Source: a bacterium (GTDB lineage Bacteria > Elusimicrobiota > Elusimicrobia > Elusimicrobiales > UBA9959). From it: 17,876 nucleotides of DNA. Position 1 is the stretch's first letter, and every line of letters starts with the position of its first letter. The notes under the pieces were generated by a model that was not told the origin of the DNA, made no database searches, and was given only the letters and a program-made list of their open reading frames with translations. Made by a program: the position numbers and the translations under genes. Location of the stretch: the NCBI GenBank assembly GCA_021812825.1, contig JAKAMO010000058.1, positions 1 to 17,876 of the forward strand, in the 5' to 3' direction. Of this stretch, positions 1 to 8,362 are shown one piece after another.

Positions 1-2554
1 GGCCGCCGCCGGAGCCGTTGAGGGCCGCGGCCGCGCCCTTGGCTATGGCGGAGGCGTCCGCGCCCACGTCGCCGGTGTGGGTGACTATGAAAGAGAACTT
101 GCCGCCCGAGACGGAATAGATGAACAGCAGCGTGGAGGAGAGGCCCTTCTTCACCTGGTCGGAGAAGCCGCGCAGCGCCTTCATGTCCAGGTCTCCCGCG
201 TCGTACACCATGAAGCTCGAGCCGGAGCCGTCGATGCCGCCGGACAGCAGCTTCTTTCCCTCGCCGGCCTTCGCCGCGGGGGCCGCCTTGGCCTTGCCGT
301 TCTTGAGCTCCTTGAGGCTGGCGAGCAGCTGCTCCAGGCGGGCGGGCAGCTCCTCCACCGGCACTGAAAGCTTCTTCGCGGCCGCCTCGGCCAGCTCGGC
401 CGCGGCGCGCAGGTGGTCCACGGCGGCCAGCCCCGCCACGCCCTCTATGCGGCGCACGCCGCGCGAGACCGAGGAGTCCTTCAGCACCTTCACCAGCATC
501 AGCTCGCCTAGCGCGTCGATGTGCGTGCCGCCGCACAGCTCCAGACTGTAGCGGTCCTTCGCGCGGTCGAAACCGCCCTTGTTGATCAGCACGAAGCGCG
601 CCGGGTCGGCGTACTTCTCACCCAGCAGCGTGGTTGCGCCGAACTTCTCGGCGTCCTTGAGCGGGCGCTCAGCCTTGAAGACGCGGTAGTTCTCGGCCAC
701 GGCGGCGTTGGAGATGGCCTCCACCTTCGCGAGCTCCTCCTTGGTCGGGGCCTTCGTGGTGGTGTAGTCGAAACGGAATTTATCTGGCGTCACTATGGAG
801 CCGGCCTGGCGCGTGCTCTCGCCGAAGACCTGCTTGAGCGCCGCGTTGATCACGTGCACGGCGGTGTGGTTGCAGGCGGTGCGGTAGCGCAGCGTGGAGA
901 CCTGGGCCGTCACTTCCTGCCCGGCGTCCAGCCTCTCCACGGCCTTCACGCGGTGGAAGAAGACCTTGCCCGCCGGCTTCTGCGTATCCAGGACCTCGGC
1001 CACGGCCTTTCCGCCCGCCAGGAACAGCCCCAGGTCGCCCACCTGGCCGCCCGACTCGGCGTAGAAAGGGGTGCGATCGAGCGCGGCCCAGCCCTCGAGA
1101 CCCGGCTTGAGGGAATCCACGAAATTGCCGGCGGTATCCAGCAGGCCCACTATCTTCGCCTCGCCTTCCACGGCCTCGTAGCCGGTGAAGACGGTAGGAG
1201 GGAACTTTTCCTCGGCCTTCTGGAAAAGGAAGGCGTTCTTCTCGCCGGAGTCCTTCCAGCCGGCCTTGGCGGTGGCCTGCGCGGCCTTGCGCGCGCGCTC
1301 GAAACCTGCCTCGTCGAGCGGGATGTTCCTCTTCAGCGCTATCTCGCGCGTCAGCTCCAGCGGAAAGCCGTAGGTCTCGTAAAGCTTGAAGGCCTCCTCT
1401 CCGGGCACGCCGTGGGGGTTCTTTTCCAGCAGGTCGGAGAGGTACTTTTCCCCGGTCTCGAGCGTTTCTATGAAGCCCTGCTCCTCGAACTTCAGCGCTT
1501 CCTTTATGGTCTTCTCCGCCGAGATTATCTCGGGGTATACGTCCCTGTACACCTCGTGCACGGACGGCACCAGCTTGTGCAGGAAGGGGTCCTTGGCGCC
1601 CAGCATACGCCCGTAGCGCGAGGCGCGGCGCACCAGGCGGCGCAGTACGTAACCGCGGCCCTCGTTGGAGGGGATGATGCCCTCGGCCAGCAGGAAGGTG
1701 GAGGCGCGCAGATGCTCGCTGATGATGCGGAAAGCGGCCAGGACTTCCGGGGAGGAGCCGGCTTCCGCCTTGAGCAGCTTGGAGGCGGCGCCCATGATCG
1801 GCGTGAAGAGCGAGGTCTCGAAAGCGTTGTCCTTGCCCTCCACCACGAAGGCCAGGCGCTCCAGGCCCATGCCGGTGTCAATGTTCTTCTTCGGCAGCGG
1901 GTTGAACACGCCGCCGGGCCGCTTGTCGAACTGCGTGAAGACGTGGTTCCAGACCTCGATGTAGCGGTCGCAGGAGCAGCCTGGGCCGGCGCAGCCCTTG
2001 TGCGCGAACCGCTCGCCGCGGTCCCAGTAGATCTCCGAGCACGGGCCGGAGGGGCCGGTGTCGCCCATCGCCCAGAAGTTGTCGCTGTCGCCCAGCTCCA
2101 CTATATGGGACTGCATGCCCTTCGGCAGCACCTTCTCCCAGATGGCGCGGGCCTCTTCGTCCCTGGGCGCCACGCCGCCGCGGTAGACGGAAGGGTAGAA
2201 GCGCTCCGCTGGCAGCCCCATCTCTTTGGTCAGGAACTCCCAGCCCCAGGCTATGGACTCCGCCTTGAAATAGTCGCCGAAGGAAAAGTTGCCCAGCATC
2301 TCGAAGAAGGTCATGTGGCGGCTGGTGCGGCCGACATTATCTATGTCGGTGGTTCGGAAGGACTTCTGGCAGGAGGCGGCCCGCTTCATGTCGGTCTTAA
2401 GGCCGAGGTAATAGGGCTTGAACTGCACCATGCCGGCGGAGGTGAACAGCAGCGTGGGGTCGCCCTCGGGGATCAGCGGGCTGGACTTCACGACCGGATG
2501 GCCGTGTTTGGCGAAGAAATCGAGGAAGCTTTTGCGTATCTGGTAGCTTTGCAT
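1..2554 (-). CDS. alaS: Alanine--tRNA ligase (3' end cut by window edge)
   Basis: Charges tRNA-Ala with alanine in the cytoplasm and edits mischarged Ser or Gly. Translation from ATG at 2554 begins MQSYQIRKSFLDFF and continues with the class II catalytic core (LLFTSAGMVQFKPYYLG, then TSRHMTFFEMLGNFSFGDYF near residues 78-97). The editing-domain zinc ligands are present: HTAVH (H563, H567) and CGGTH (C674, H678), nearly the E. coli numbering. 851 codons are visible, ending in the Gly-rich ALNGSGGG at the start of the conserved C-terminal stretch. Against the usual ~875 residues, about 25 are missing beyond base 1. An AAAGGA motif lies 12 bases before the start. A TATAAT element lies in the 75-base gap to the upstream kinase gene, so alaS probably has its own promoter as well as possible read-through. 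Identity is certain. Confidence 0.97.
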   Translation of the reverse strand, partial: MQSYQIRKSFLDFFAKHGHPVVKSSPLIPEGDPTLLFTSAGMVQFKPYYLGLKTDMKRAASCQKSFRTTDIDNVGRTSRHMTFFEMLGNFSFGDYFKAESIAWGWEFLTKEMGLPAERFYPSVYRGGVAPRDEEARAIWEKVLPKGMQSHIVELGDSDNFWAMGDTGPSGPCSEIYWDRGERFAHKGCAGPGCSCDRYIEVWNHVFTQFDKRPGGVFNPLPKKNIDTGMGLERLAFVVEGKDNAFETSLFTPIMGAASKLLKAEAGSSPEVLAAFRIISEHLRASTFLLAEGIIPSNEGRGYVLRRLVRRASRYGRMLGAKDPFLHKLVPSVHEVYRDVYPEIISAEKTIKEALKFEEQGFIETLETGEKYLSDLLEKNPHGVPGEEAFKLYETYGFPLELTREIALKRNIPLDEAGFERARKAAQATAKAGWKDSGEKNAFLFQKAEEKFPPTVFTGYEAVEGEAKIVGLLDTAGNFVDSLKPGLEGWAALDRTPFYAESGGQVGDLGLFLAGGKAVAEVLDTQKPAGKVFFHRVKAVERLDAGQEVTAQVSTLRYRTACNHTAVHVINAALKQVFGESTRQAGSIVTPDKFRFDYTTTKAPTKEELAKVEAISNAAVAENYRVFKAERPLKDAEKFGATTLLGEKYADPARFVLINKGGFDRAKDRYSLELCGGTHIDALGELMLVKVLKDSSVSRGVRRIEGVAGLAAVDHLRAAAELAEAAAKKLSVPVEELPARLEQLLASLKELKNGKAKAAPAAKAGEGKKLLSGGIDGSGSSFMVYDAGDLDMKALRGFSDQVKKGLSSTLLFIYSVSGGKFSFIVTHTGDVGADASAIAKGAAAALNGSGGG

Positions 2555-2593
2555 GGCGTTCTGCGGGTCCTTTTTGCTGTAACTGAATCTGTA

Positions 2594-2599
2594 ATTATA
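2594..2599 (-). promoter_or_regulatory. Putative -10 element of the alaS promoter
   Basis: The minus strand reads a perfect TATAAT here, in an AT-rich patch within the 75-base gap between the kinase stop (2630) and the alaS start (2554). It would give a leader of about 33 bases. No convincing -35 hexamer lies 16-18 bases upstream, so the promoter is weak or relies on other contacts. Confidence 0.45.
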
Positions 2600-2629
2600 C
2601 TATTTTGACCGCGAGGACGCCCCGAAGCC

Positions 2630-3787
2630 TCAGCCCGGGCCGGACTTCACGCCCGAAGCGGGGACGGTCCCCGCGGAGAAAGCGATGGTGAAGGCGGTGC
2701 CTTTTCCCGGCACGGTCCTTACCGACAGCCTACCGTTGTGAGCCTCCACCACGTGCTTCACCAGGGCCAGCCCGAGCCCCAGACCGCCCGTCTTCCTGGT
2801 CATATGCTCGGCCAACTGGTAGAAAGGGGTGCCGAGACCGGCCACCAGCTCCTCCGGTATGCCGATGCCGCTGTCGGAAACGGTCACGGAAGCCCCCCGT
2901 TCGCCGCTCTTTACCGCCACCTCCGCCCAGCCGCCGCGCACGTTGAAGTTGACCGCGTTCTGGACCAGCCGGCGCAGCGCGCTGCGCAGCCACGACGGAT
3001 TCCCGGTCACCATCGCTGGACCTTCCGCGTCCTTCAGGACCAGCCGCACGCCGGCTGCGGCGGCCTTCGGGCCCAGTTCGGCCGCCACCGAGCGACCGAG
3101 CTCGCGCAGGTCCACGGGCTCGCTGCTGGGCGGCGCCTGCTCCTTACGCATGTCGGCGTAAAGTATCAGCGACTCTATCACGGTCTCCAGCTCGGCGGCG
3201 CCGCCAGTCACGGCGGAAAAGACCTCTTCCCGCCCCGGGCAGCTGCCGCGCAGCAGTTCCGTGCCGGCGATTATCTTCGTCAGCGGAGTGCGCAGTTCGT
3301 GGCCTATAACGGAGAGAAAGGCCTCCTTCATGCGCTCGGAGGCCTGCAGTTGGGAATACGCGGCCTGCAGCTCCTCGCGGGCGGCCTTCATCGCCCGCAG
3401 CTCGGCGGAGATCGCGCGCTTCTCCACGCACCTGTCCACTGTGGTCTCCAGGTAATCCACGGAGAACGGCTTCATCAGGAAGTCGTAGGCCCCGGCCTTC
3501 ATCGCGGCCAGTGCGTTGTCCAGCGTGCCCTCGCCGGTCATCACCACCACGTCGCACTGCGGCGACAGGCTCCTGATGCGGCTGGTCAGGGCTATGCCGT
3601 TAAGCGCGCCGGGCATGTTTATATCGGTCAGCACGAGATCGCAGGCGTCCAGCCTGGCCCCGGCCAGGAACTCGTCGGAACTTGAATAGGACGCGAAGGC
3701 CCTCGCGCCCCTGAACGAGCGTTCCAGCATGCCCAGCATGCCTTCGTCGTCGTCCACGGCTATGACGGACAGGTCCTTGATATTCAT
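2630..3787 (-). CDS. Soluble receiver-histidine kinase (REC-HisKA-HATPase)
   Basis: A 385-residue cytoplasmic signalling protein with no membrane segment. An N-terminal receiver domain (about 5-120) has acidic residues DDDE (12-15), phospho-acceptor D55 in LVLTDINMPG and K106 in FLMKPF. A likely coiled-coil linker (about 120-155) leads to the dimerisation/phospho-acceptor helix with H163 in IGHELRTPL. The ATPase domain follows, with N-box N277, DSGIGIP (305-311) and GGLGLGLALVKH (334-345). I chose ATG 3787 because an AGGGGGG Shine-Dalgarno lies 3 bases before it; a start 24 codons upstream has no support and would run into the promoter. Its input would be phosphoryl transfer from another kinase, or intramolecular. 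No output domain and no partner regulator lie next to it. Target unknown; family identity is firm. Confidence 0.9.
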   Translation of the reverse strand: MNIKDLSVIAVDDDEGMLGMLERSFRGARAFASYSSSDEFLAGARLDACDLVLTDINMPGALNGIALTSRIRSLSPQCDVVVMTGEGTLDNALAAMKAGAYDFLMKPFSVDYLETTVDRCVEKRAISAELRAMKAAREELQAAYSQLQASERMKEAFLSVIGHELRTPLTKIIAGTELLRGSCPGREEVFSAVTGGAAELETVIESLILYADMRKEQAPPSSEPVDLRELGRSVAAELGPKAAAAGVRLVLKDAEGPAMVTGNPSWLRSALRRLVQNAVNFNVRGGWAEVAVKSGERGASVTVSDSGIGIPEELVAGLGTPFYQLAEHMTRKTGGLGLGLALVKHVVEAHNGRLSVRTVPGKGTAFTIAFSAGTVPASGVKSGPG

Positions 3788-3847
3788 GTACCCCCCTGCT
3801 GCTCCGGAAGCGACCGGGGCGAAGACAGCTTTATGCCCCCTCGGTCC

Positions 3848-3876
3848 ATTATACAACACCGCCGCAACCCTGTTGA
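3848..3876 (-). promoter_or_regulatory. Putative sigma-70-type promoter for the receiver-kinase gene
   Basis: On the minus strand, TATAAT (3848-3853) is preceded at exactly 17 bases by TCAACA (3871-3876), a 4/6 match to the -35 consensus. It sits in the 139-base divergent gap between the kinase gene and the ApbE-like gene and gives a leader of about 55 bases. The plus-strand promoter for the ApbE-like gene must lie in the same gap but is not clear. Confidence 0.5.
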
Positions 3877-3926
3877 AGGCGGCCGCGATAAAGTGGTATT
3901 TTTTATCCTGTCATGGGGGCGAACGG

Positions 3927-4955
3927 ATGAAGAAGACCCTGCTTGCGCTGGCCGCGCTGGTCTTTTTCGCCGGCGGCTGCGGCCGCCGGGGCAGCAGGGC
4001 CGCCTACCTGCAGAAATCCTATATCATGAACGTCTCGGCCCAGTTCCGGGCCTACGGCTCCAGCACTCCGGGCGCCAAGGAACTGGCGGACGAGATATTC
4101 GCCGAATGGGAGCGCGTCGCGGGGGAGTTCAACTCCACCGACCCCTACAGCCTCACTTCGGTGGTGAACAAACGGGCCGCCGACGAATGGGTCCCGGTCT
4201 CGGACGAGTTCCTGCGCATCCTGCAGCTGGGCCTGGACTACTCCCGCCTAAGCGGCGGCGCGTTCGACATAACCTTCGCCCCGCTCTACCCGATCTGGCG
4301 CGAGGCCGGCGCGCGCAAAAAGCTGCCCCCCAGGGAGGAGATAGCGAAAGCGATGAAGCGCATAGGCTACCGCTGCGTGGAGGTGGAGGCCGCGAAAAAG
4401 GCCGTTCATTTCACCGGACCGGTGCAGATAAACCTGGGCGCTCTTGTGAGGCCCTACTGCTTCGAGCGGGCCTACAGGATACTGAAGGAGAGGGCCCCCT
4501 CCTACCCGGTGCAGCTCAGGTTGGGCGGCAACATGCTGGCCTACGGAGAGAGGAACTGGCGCTACCGGGTGCCGGACCCGTTCAACCACGGCGACATCCT
4601 GGGCATGTTCGGCTTCGACAAGGGCATGGTGATCTCCTCCTCCGGCAGGGACCAGTTCACCGAGATAGAGGGCACGCTCTACTCGCATTTACTGGACCTG
4701 CGCACAGGCTACCCGATAAAGGACTACGCCGCGCTCACTATCTACTACCCGGACCTGGACGGGGACAACTTCATGTCCTCGTCGGCGCTCGCCGTGATGG
4801 GCAGGGAGAAGGCCTTCAAGCTGCTGGAGGGCATGAAGGGCACTGCGGCCCTGTGGGTGGACGACAAGGGGAAGAACCACTTCCTGCTGAACGACGCCAG
4901 CGGCGCGAAATGGCAGCCGCCGAGCAGCTTCTGGGACCGCCTGCCCGGCTCATGA
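3927..4955 (+). CDS. ApbE-like lipoprotein (divergent FAD:protein FMN transferase homologue)
   Basis: 342 residues. The N-terminus (MKKTLLALAALVFFAGGCG) is a lipoprotein-type signal with likely lipidated Cys18, so the protein should be membrane-anchored outside the cytoplasm. The ApbE fold is recognisable from FNSTDPYSLTSVVN, GGAFDITFAPLYPIW (110-124), LRLGGNMLAYG (197-207) and YSHLLDLRTGYPI (252-264). Typical ApbE enzymes use FAD and Mg2+ to attach FMN to Thr in flavoproteins such as RnfG or NqrC. Here the usual LGGIAKGYA loop reads NLGALVRPY (169-177), and the usual ADALATA metal-site segment reads NFMSSSALAVMG (281-292) with no Asp at the expected place. Catalysis is therefore doubtful. 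ATG 3927 follows GGGGGCGAACGG and begins the signal peptide. No flavoprotein substrate gene is adjacent. ApbE fold is sure; activity is not. Confidence 0.82.
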   Translation: MKKTLLALAALVFFAGGCGRRGSRAAYLQKSYIMNVSAQFRAYGSSTPGAKELADEIFAEWERVAGEFNSTDPYSLTSVVNKRAADEWVPVSDEFLRILQLGLDYSRLSGGAFDITFAPLYPIWREAGARKKLPPREEIAKAMKRIGYRCVEVEAAKKAVHFTGPVQINLGALVRPYCFERAYRILKERAPSYPVQLRLGGNMLAYGERNWRYRVPDPFNHGDILGMFGFDKGMVISSSGRDQFTEIEGTLYSHLLDLRTGYPIKDYAALTIYYPDLDGDNFMSSSALAVMGREKAFKLLEGMKGTAALWVDDKGKNHFLLNDASGAKWQPPSSFWDRLPGS

Positions 4956-4983
4956 AGCCGGCACGGGGCTTTTCAACAGACCG

Positions 4984-5667
4984 CTAATTTTCCGGCTTAC
5001 GGTTCAGCTCTTCGGGGTGGTGGCGCACCACCCTGGCCGAAACCATATAGATGATGTCCTCGGCCATGCTGACGGCGTGGTCGCAGACGCGCTCCAGGTG
5101 CCTGGCGGCCAGCAGCAGCGGCACGGCCCGGTCCGAGGAGGAGCCGTCCCTCATCATGTAGTCGTAGATCAGCTCCTTCTCCACCGCGCGCTTCAGATCG
5201 TCGGCCTCCGGGTCCGAGAGCACCACCTTTTTCGCCAGTTCGGTATCTCCCTTCACGAAGGATTCGATGGCCTCGCCGCTCATGCGCTTGGCGAGCTCGG
5301 CGAGCCGCGGGATGTCTATCAGCGGCTTCAGCAGCGGCTTGCCGGAGATGTCCAGCGCGCGCTGCGCCACGTCCACGGCCAGGTCGCCGATGCGTTCCAG
5401 CTCCGCGTTCAGCTTGATCGCGGTGGTGATGAAGCGCAGGTCGCCGGCCATAGGCTGGTGCAGCGCTATCAGGTTGAGGCACTTGTCGTCTATCTCCAGC
5501 TCGAGCTCGTCCATCTCGATGTCCGACTCGATGACCTTCTTCGCGGCGGCGGCGTCCCCGGATTTCAGCGCCTCCACGGCGCGGGTGATGGCCTCGCGCG
5601 CCAGCGCCCCCATCCTGAGGATGTCGTTCTTGAGCCCGCCCAGTTCCTCGTCGAAATGCCTGTGCAT
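4984..5667 (-). CDS. phoU: Phosphate-transport regulator PhoU
   Basis: A 227-residue all-helical cytoplasmic protein of normal PhoU length. It has two three-helix PhoU repeats (about 1-110 and 115-215), each with the metal-contact pattern: NAELERIGDLAVDVA (87-101) in the first, HLERVCDHAVSMAED (190-204) in the second. In the family, PhoU couples the Pst transporter to PhoR and holds PhoR in its phosphatase state when phosphate is ample. ATG 5667 is chosen because it shares one base with the pstB stop (TGATG), implying translational coupling; the frame stays open upstream but runs through pstB. It is the last gene of the phosphate cluster and faces the ApbE-like gene convergently, 28 bases away. 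Confidence 0.96.
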   Translation of the reverse strand: MHRHFDEELGGLKNDILRMGALAREAITRAVEALKSGDAAAAKKVIESDIEMDELELEIDDKCLNLIALHQPMAGDLRFITTAIKLNAELERIGDLAVDVAQRALDISGKPLLKPLIDIPRLAELAKRMSGEAIESFVKGDTELAKKVVLSDPEADDLKRAVEKELIYDYMMRDGSSSDRAVPLLLAARHLERVCDHAVSMAEDIIYMVSARVVRHHPEELNRKPEN

Positions 5668-6542
5668 CAGCCGAACCTCCCGGTTATGTAGTCCTCGGTG
5701 CGCCTGTCGCGCGGCGCCTTGAAGATGCGCCCGGTGCCGCCCTCCTCCACCAGCTCTCCCATCAGGAAGAAGGCCGTCCGGTCGGAGACGCGCGCCGCCT
5801 GCTGCATGTTGTGCGTGACTATCACGATAGTATAGTCCTTTTTGAGTTCGAGGATGCGCTCCTCTATCTTGCCGGTGGAGATCGGGTCGAGGCTGGCGCA
5901 CGGCTCGTCGAACAGTATCACCTCGGGCTCCACGGCCAGGCACCGCGCTATGCAGAGGCGCTGCTGCTGGCCGCCGGAGAGGCCGAGCGCGCTGTCCTTC
6001 AGCCGGTCCTTTATCTCGTTCCAGAGCGCGGCCTTCTTCAGCGAGTCCACCACCTTCTCCTCGATGAAGTGCCTGTCCTTCACTCCGTTGACCTGCAGGC
6101 CGTAGGCCACGTTCTCGTAAATGCTCTTGGGAAAGGGGTTCGGCTTCTGGAAGACCATGCCGACCCGCTTGCGCAGCTCGGCCGCGTCGCAGGCCGGGGA
6201 AGTGATGTCGAGGCCGTCCAGCAGGATCTCGCCTTCCAGCCTGGTGCCGGGCACCAGCTCGTGCATGCGGTTCAGCAGGCGGATGAAGGTGGATTTGCCG
6301 CAGCCGGAGGGCCCGATAATGGCGGTGACGCGGCGGGGGCTGAAGCCTATATTGATGTTCTTCAGCGCCTGCTTGGCGCCGTAGTAGAAGCTGACCCCGC
6401 GGGCCGCTATCTTCGGCTCGGCGCCGACCACGTCGGCCGTGCCCATCGGGTCCGCGTTGATGCCGACTGAGCCCTGCAGCAGCGAAGGGTGGAAGTTCTC
6501 CATCCCCATCTGTTTCTCGTAGTCCACGTTCAGATCATGCAT
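5667..6542 (-). CDS. pstB: Phosphate ABC transporter ATP-binding protein PstB
   Basis: The ATPase that drives phosphate import through PstC-PstA. It has 291 residues with all ABC motifs: Walker [10 protein letters not shown] (77-85), Q-loop [10 protein letters not shown] (131-140, diagnostic of PstB), signature LSGGQQQR (188-195), Walker B ILFDEP (209-214), D-loop SLD and switch H244. The FYYG motif lies at 52-55, about 30 residues later than in E. coli PstB, so there is an N-terminal extension of unknown role. The start at 6542 is supported by a strong AAGGAAGG site 6 bases upstream. Later Met codons (12, 14, 33) have weaker sites. The gene overlaps the pstA end by 8 bases and the phoU start by one base. 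Confidence 0.97.
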   Translation of the reverse strand: MHDLNVDYEKQMGMENFHPSLLQGSVGINADPMGTADVVGAEPKIAARGVSFYYGAKQALKNINIGFSPRRVTAIIGPSGCGKSTFIRLLNRMHELVPGTRLEGEILLDGLDITSPACDAAELRKRVGMVFQKPNPFPKSIYENVAYGLQVNGVKDRHFIEEKVVDSLKKAALWNEIKDRLKDSALGLSGGQQQRLCIARCLAVEPEVILFDEPCASLDPISTGKIEERILELKKDYTIVIVTHNMQQAARVSDRTAFFLMGELVEEGGTGRIFKAPRDRRTEDYITGRFG

Positions 6543-7416
6543 GGTAAACCTTCCTTTGCCGCTGGCGTATGACTATGGCTATCAGCGACACGCCCAGCAC
6601 CAGCCCCAGCAGCAGCAGGCTGGAGCCGTAGGCTATGCGGGTCTGTATCTCAGGGTGGGTACCCTCGGTCATCAGCGCGTAAATGTGATAAGGCAGCGCC
6701 ATCACCTCGGAGAAGGGCGAAGTCGGGTAACCCTTCAGGTAGAAGGCGGCGGCCGTGAAAAGTATGGGCGCCGTCTCGCCGGCCACGCGGCCTACGCTGA
6801 GTATCACTCCGGTAAGTATCCCCGGCAGGGCCGCGGGCAGCACCACCTTGCGTATGGTCTCCCACTGCGTGGCGCCGAGCGCGAGGGAAGCCTCGCGTAT
6901 GGACTGCGGCACGGCCACCAGAGCCTCCTGCGAGGCGGAAATGATGACCGGCAGGGCCAGGATGCCCAGAGTAAGCGAGCCGGAAAGTATGGAGACCCCG
7001 AAGCCGAAGTATTTCACGAAGACCGTCAGGCCGAACAGGCCGAAGACCACGGACGGCACGCCGGCCAGGTTGTTGATGCTGACGCGCAGCAGGTTCACCG
7101 CCCAGCCCTTAGGAGAGTACTCGGTGAGGTAGACCGCGCAGGCCACGCCGAGCGGCAGGGAGAACAGTATGGCCCCCAACGTCAGGTAGAAGGTGCCCAC
7201 TATGGCGGGAGCCACGCCGCCGGCGGTCATGGAATCGCGCGGGGCCTGCGTCAGGAACTCCCAGCTTATGGCGGAAAGGCCTTTCGCCGCTATGAAGAAA
7301 AGGATGGCACCCAGGAAGAGGATGTTGGCCAGCATGCAGGCGCCAAGCGCCGCGAAGCCCAGCTTCTGCGCGAGCGCGCGCCGCTTTGAAGGGCCGGGGA
7401 TGCGGGCGGCCGTCAT
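6535..7416 (-). CDS. pstA: Phosphate ABC transporter permease PstA
   Basis: A 293-residue inner-membrane permease, half of the PstC-PstA channel. A first membrane helix lies at about 20-43, a further set spans about 70-225, and the last lies at about 264-284. The EAA coupling loop that docks on PstB is at 174-196 ([20 protein letters not shown]), followed by the conserved R-x-x-GET (210-215). ATG 7416 overlaps the pstC stop as ATGA, so the two permeases are probably translated in equal amounts. The frame stays open upstream through pstC, but that part does not resemble protein and is rejected. The pstA end overlaps pstB by 8 bases. Confidence 0.96.
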   Translation of the reverse strand: MTAARIPGPSKRRALAQKLGFAALGACMLANILFLGAILFFIAAKGLSAISWEFLTQAPRDSMTAGGVAPAIVGTFYLTLGAILFSLPLGVACAVYLTEYSPKGWAVNLLRVSINNLAGVPSVVFGLFGLTVFVKYFGFGVSILSGSLTLGILALPVIISASQEALVAVPQSIREASLALGATQWETIRKVVLPAALPGILTGVILSVGRVAGETAPILFTAAAFYLKGYPTSPFSEVMALPYHIYALMTEGTHPEIQTRIAYGSSLLLLGLVLGVSLIAIVIRQRQRKVYHA

Positions 7417-8297
7417 CTCGACAGCCCCAGCTTCAGGCGGTAGCGGCGGCTTATCAGCTCCGCCGCGACATTGAACAGGAAAGTGATCAGGAACAGGATA
7501 AGCGCTATGGCGAACAGCGCGTGGTAATGGTCGCTGCCCACCGGGGCCTCGCCCATCTCGGCCGCTATAGCGGCCGTCATCGGGCGCACGGGGTCGAAGG
7601 CCGATTCCGGAATTACAGCGGAGCCGCCGGCCACCATCAGCACGGTCATCGTCTCGCCTATGGCGCGGCTCATGCCGAGTATCACGGCGGTGGAGATGCC
7701 GGAGCCGGCCGCGGGTATTATCACTTTGGTCAGCGTCTGCCAGCGGTCGGCCCCCACGGCGAACGAGGCCTCGCGGAAGGAGCGCGGCACGTAGCTGAGA
7801 GCGTCCTCGGATATGCTGGCCACCGTGGGGGTGGCCATCACGCCCAGGATGACGCTTGTGGTCAGCAGGCAGAGACCTATGGGCAGGTCGAAGGCCTTCT
7901 GCATGAAAGGGGCCAGTACCACCATGCCGAAGAAACCGTAGATTATGGAAGGCACGGAGGCCAGTATCTCTATGACAGGCTTGAGCAGGGCCCTCTGCCT
8001 GTGGCCCGCCAGCTCGTGCAGGTAGAGCGCGCTGCCTACGCCGAGAGGCACGCAGATGACCAGCGCGCCGGCCGTGACCCACAGGGAGGCCAATATCAGC
8101 GGGAGTATGCCGAATTCCGGCGGGTCCGCGGTGGGATACCAGCTCTCCCCGAACAGGAATGCCTTGTGGCTTACGACCTTGAAGACGGGAAGGGCTTCCT
8201 TGAAAAGCACGAGAATGATGCCGACCAGGAAGGCCAGCGAGGCGAAAGCCAGGACAGTGAAGAGGTACCTTATCAGACGTTCCCTGCGGCGATTCAT
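7413..8297 (-). CDS. pstC: Phosphate ABC transporter permease PstC
   Basis: A 294-residue inner-membrane permease, partner of PstA. The first helix is at about 10-32, followed by a periplasmic segment and five more predicted helices. The motif ASVPSIIYGFFGM (113-125) is typical of PstC, the EAA loop is at 176-198 (EASFAVGADRWQTLTKVIIP), and R-x-x-GET is at 211-216. ATG 8297 is the only reasonable start: no other ATG, GTG or TTG occurs in the next ~25 codons. It lacks a well-spaced Shine-Dalgarno, since GGGA lies only one base before it. A -10 element just upstream would make the transcript leaderless or nearly so. Read-through from pstS would give a normal leader. Confidence 0.96.
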   Translation of the reverse strand: MNRRRERLIRYLFTVLAFASLAFLVGIILVLFKEALPVFKVVSHKAFLFGESWYPTADPPEFGILPLILASLWVTAGALVICVPLGVGSALYLHELAGHRQRALLKPVIEILASVPSIIYGFFGMVVLAPFMQKAFDLPIGLCLLTTSVILGVMATPTVASISEDALSYVPRSFREASFAVGADRWQTLTKVIIPAAGSGISTAVILGMSRAIGETMTVLMVAGGSAVIPESAFDPVRPMTAAIAAEMGEAPVGSDHYHALFAIALILFLITFLFNVAAELISRRYRLKLGLSR

Positions 8298-8304
8298 TCC
8301 CGAT

Positions 8305-8358
8305 AGTATAACGCGCCGGGGTCAAGACTCCATAAAGAGCCTGTAAATTCCGTGTAAA
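8305..8358 (-). promoter_or_regulatory. Predicted PhoB-dependent promoter of pstC (four-unit Pho box plus -10)
   Basis: On the minus strand four 7-mers recur every 11 bases: TTTACAC (8352-8358), TTTACAG (8341-8347), TTTATGG (8330-8336) and TTGACCC (8319-8325). TATACT (8305-8310, 5/6 to the -10 consensus) follows the last unit after 8 bases. Tandem 7-mers at 11-base steps placed about 10 bases before the -10, replacing the -35, is the known layout of PhoB promoters. The site lies in the 110-base pstS-pstC gap. Confidence 0.7.
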
Positions 8359-8362
8359 ACAG

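Noticed and set aside
521..2608. A 695-codon open frame on the plus strand.
   Set aside because: It lies wholly antisense to alaS, whose minus-strand translation is unmistakable. Its protein is low in complexity and resembles nothing. GC-rich genes commonly leave long open frames on the opposite strand.
3872..3902. A possible plus-strand promoter for the ApbE-like gene (TTGAAG and TATTTT).
   Set aside because: Spacing is about 19 bases and both hexamers are weak matches; the AT-rich run could be chance.
4954..4973. A possible bidirectional terminator between the ApbE-like gene and phoU.
   Set aside because: The stem AAGCC/GGCTT is only 5 bp with a 7-base loop, and the T-run after it is short. 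This is too weak to call.
5668..5943. An upstream extension of phoU by 92 codons.
   Set aside because: It runs through the coding end of pstB in a shadow frame. The ATG at 5667, overlapping the pstB stop, begins the PhoU homology.
7417..8325. An upstream extension of the pstA frame, giving a 596-codon protein.
   Set aside because: This part overlaps pstC in another frame and is Arg/Gly/Pro-rich junk. PstA homology starts at ATG 7416, which overlaps the pstC stop.
8320..8325. TTGACC read as a -35 hexamer for pstC.
   Set aside because: It lies only 9 bases from the TATACT -10, too close for a sigma-70 -35. It fits better as the last Pho-box unit.
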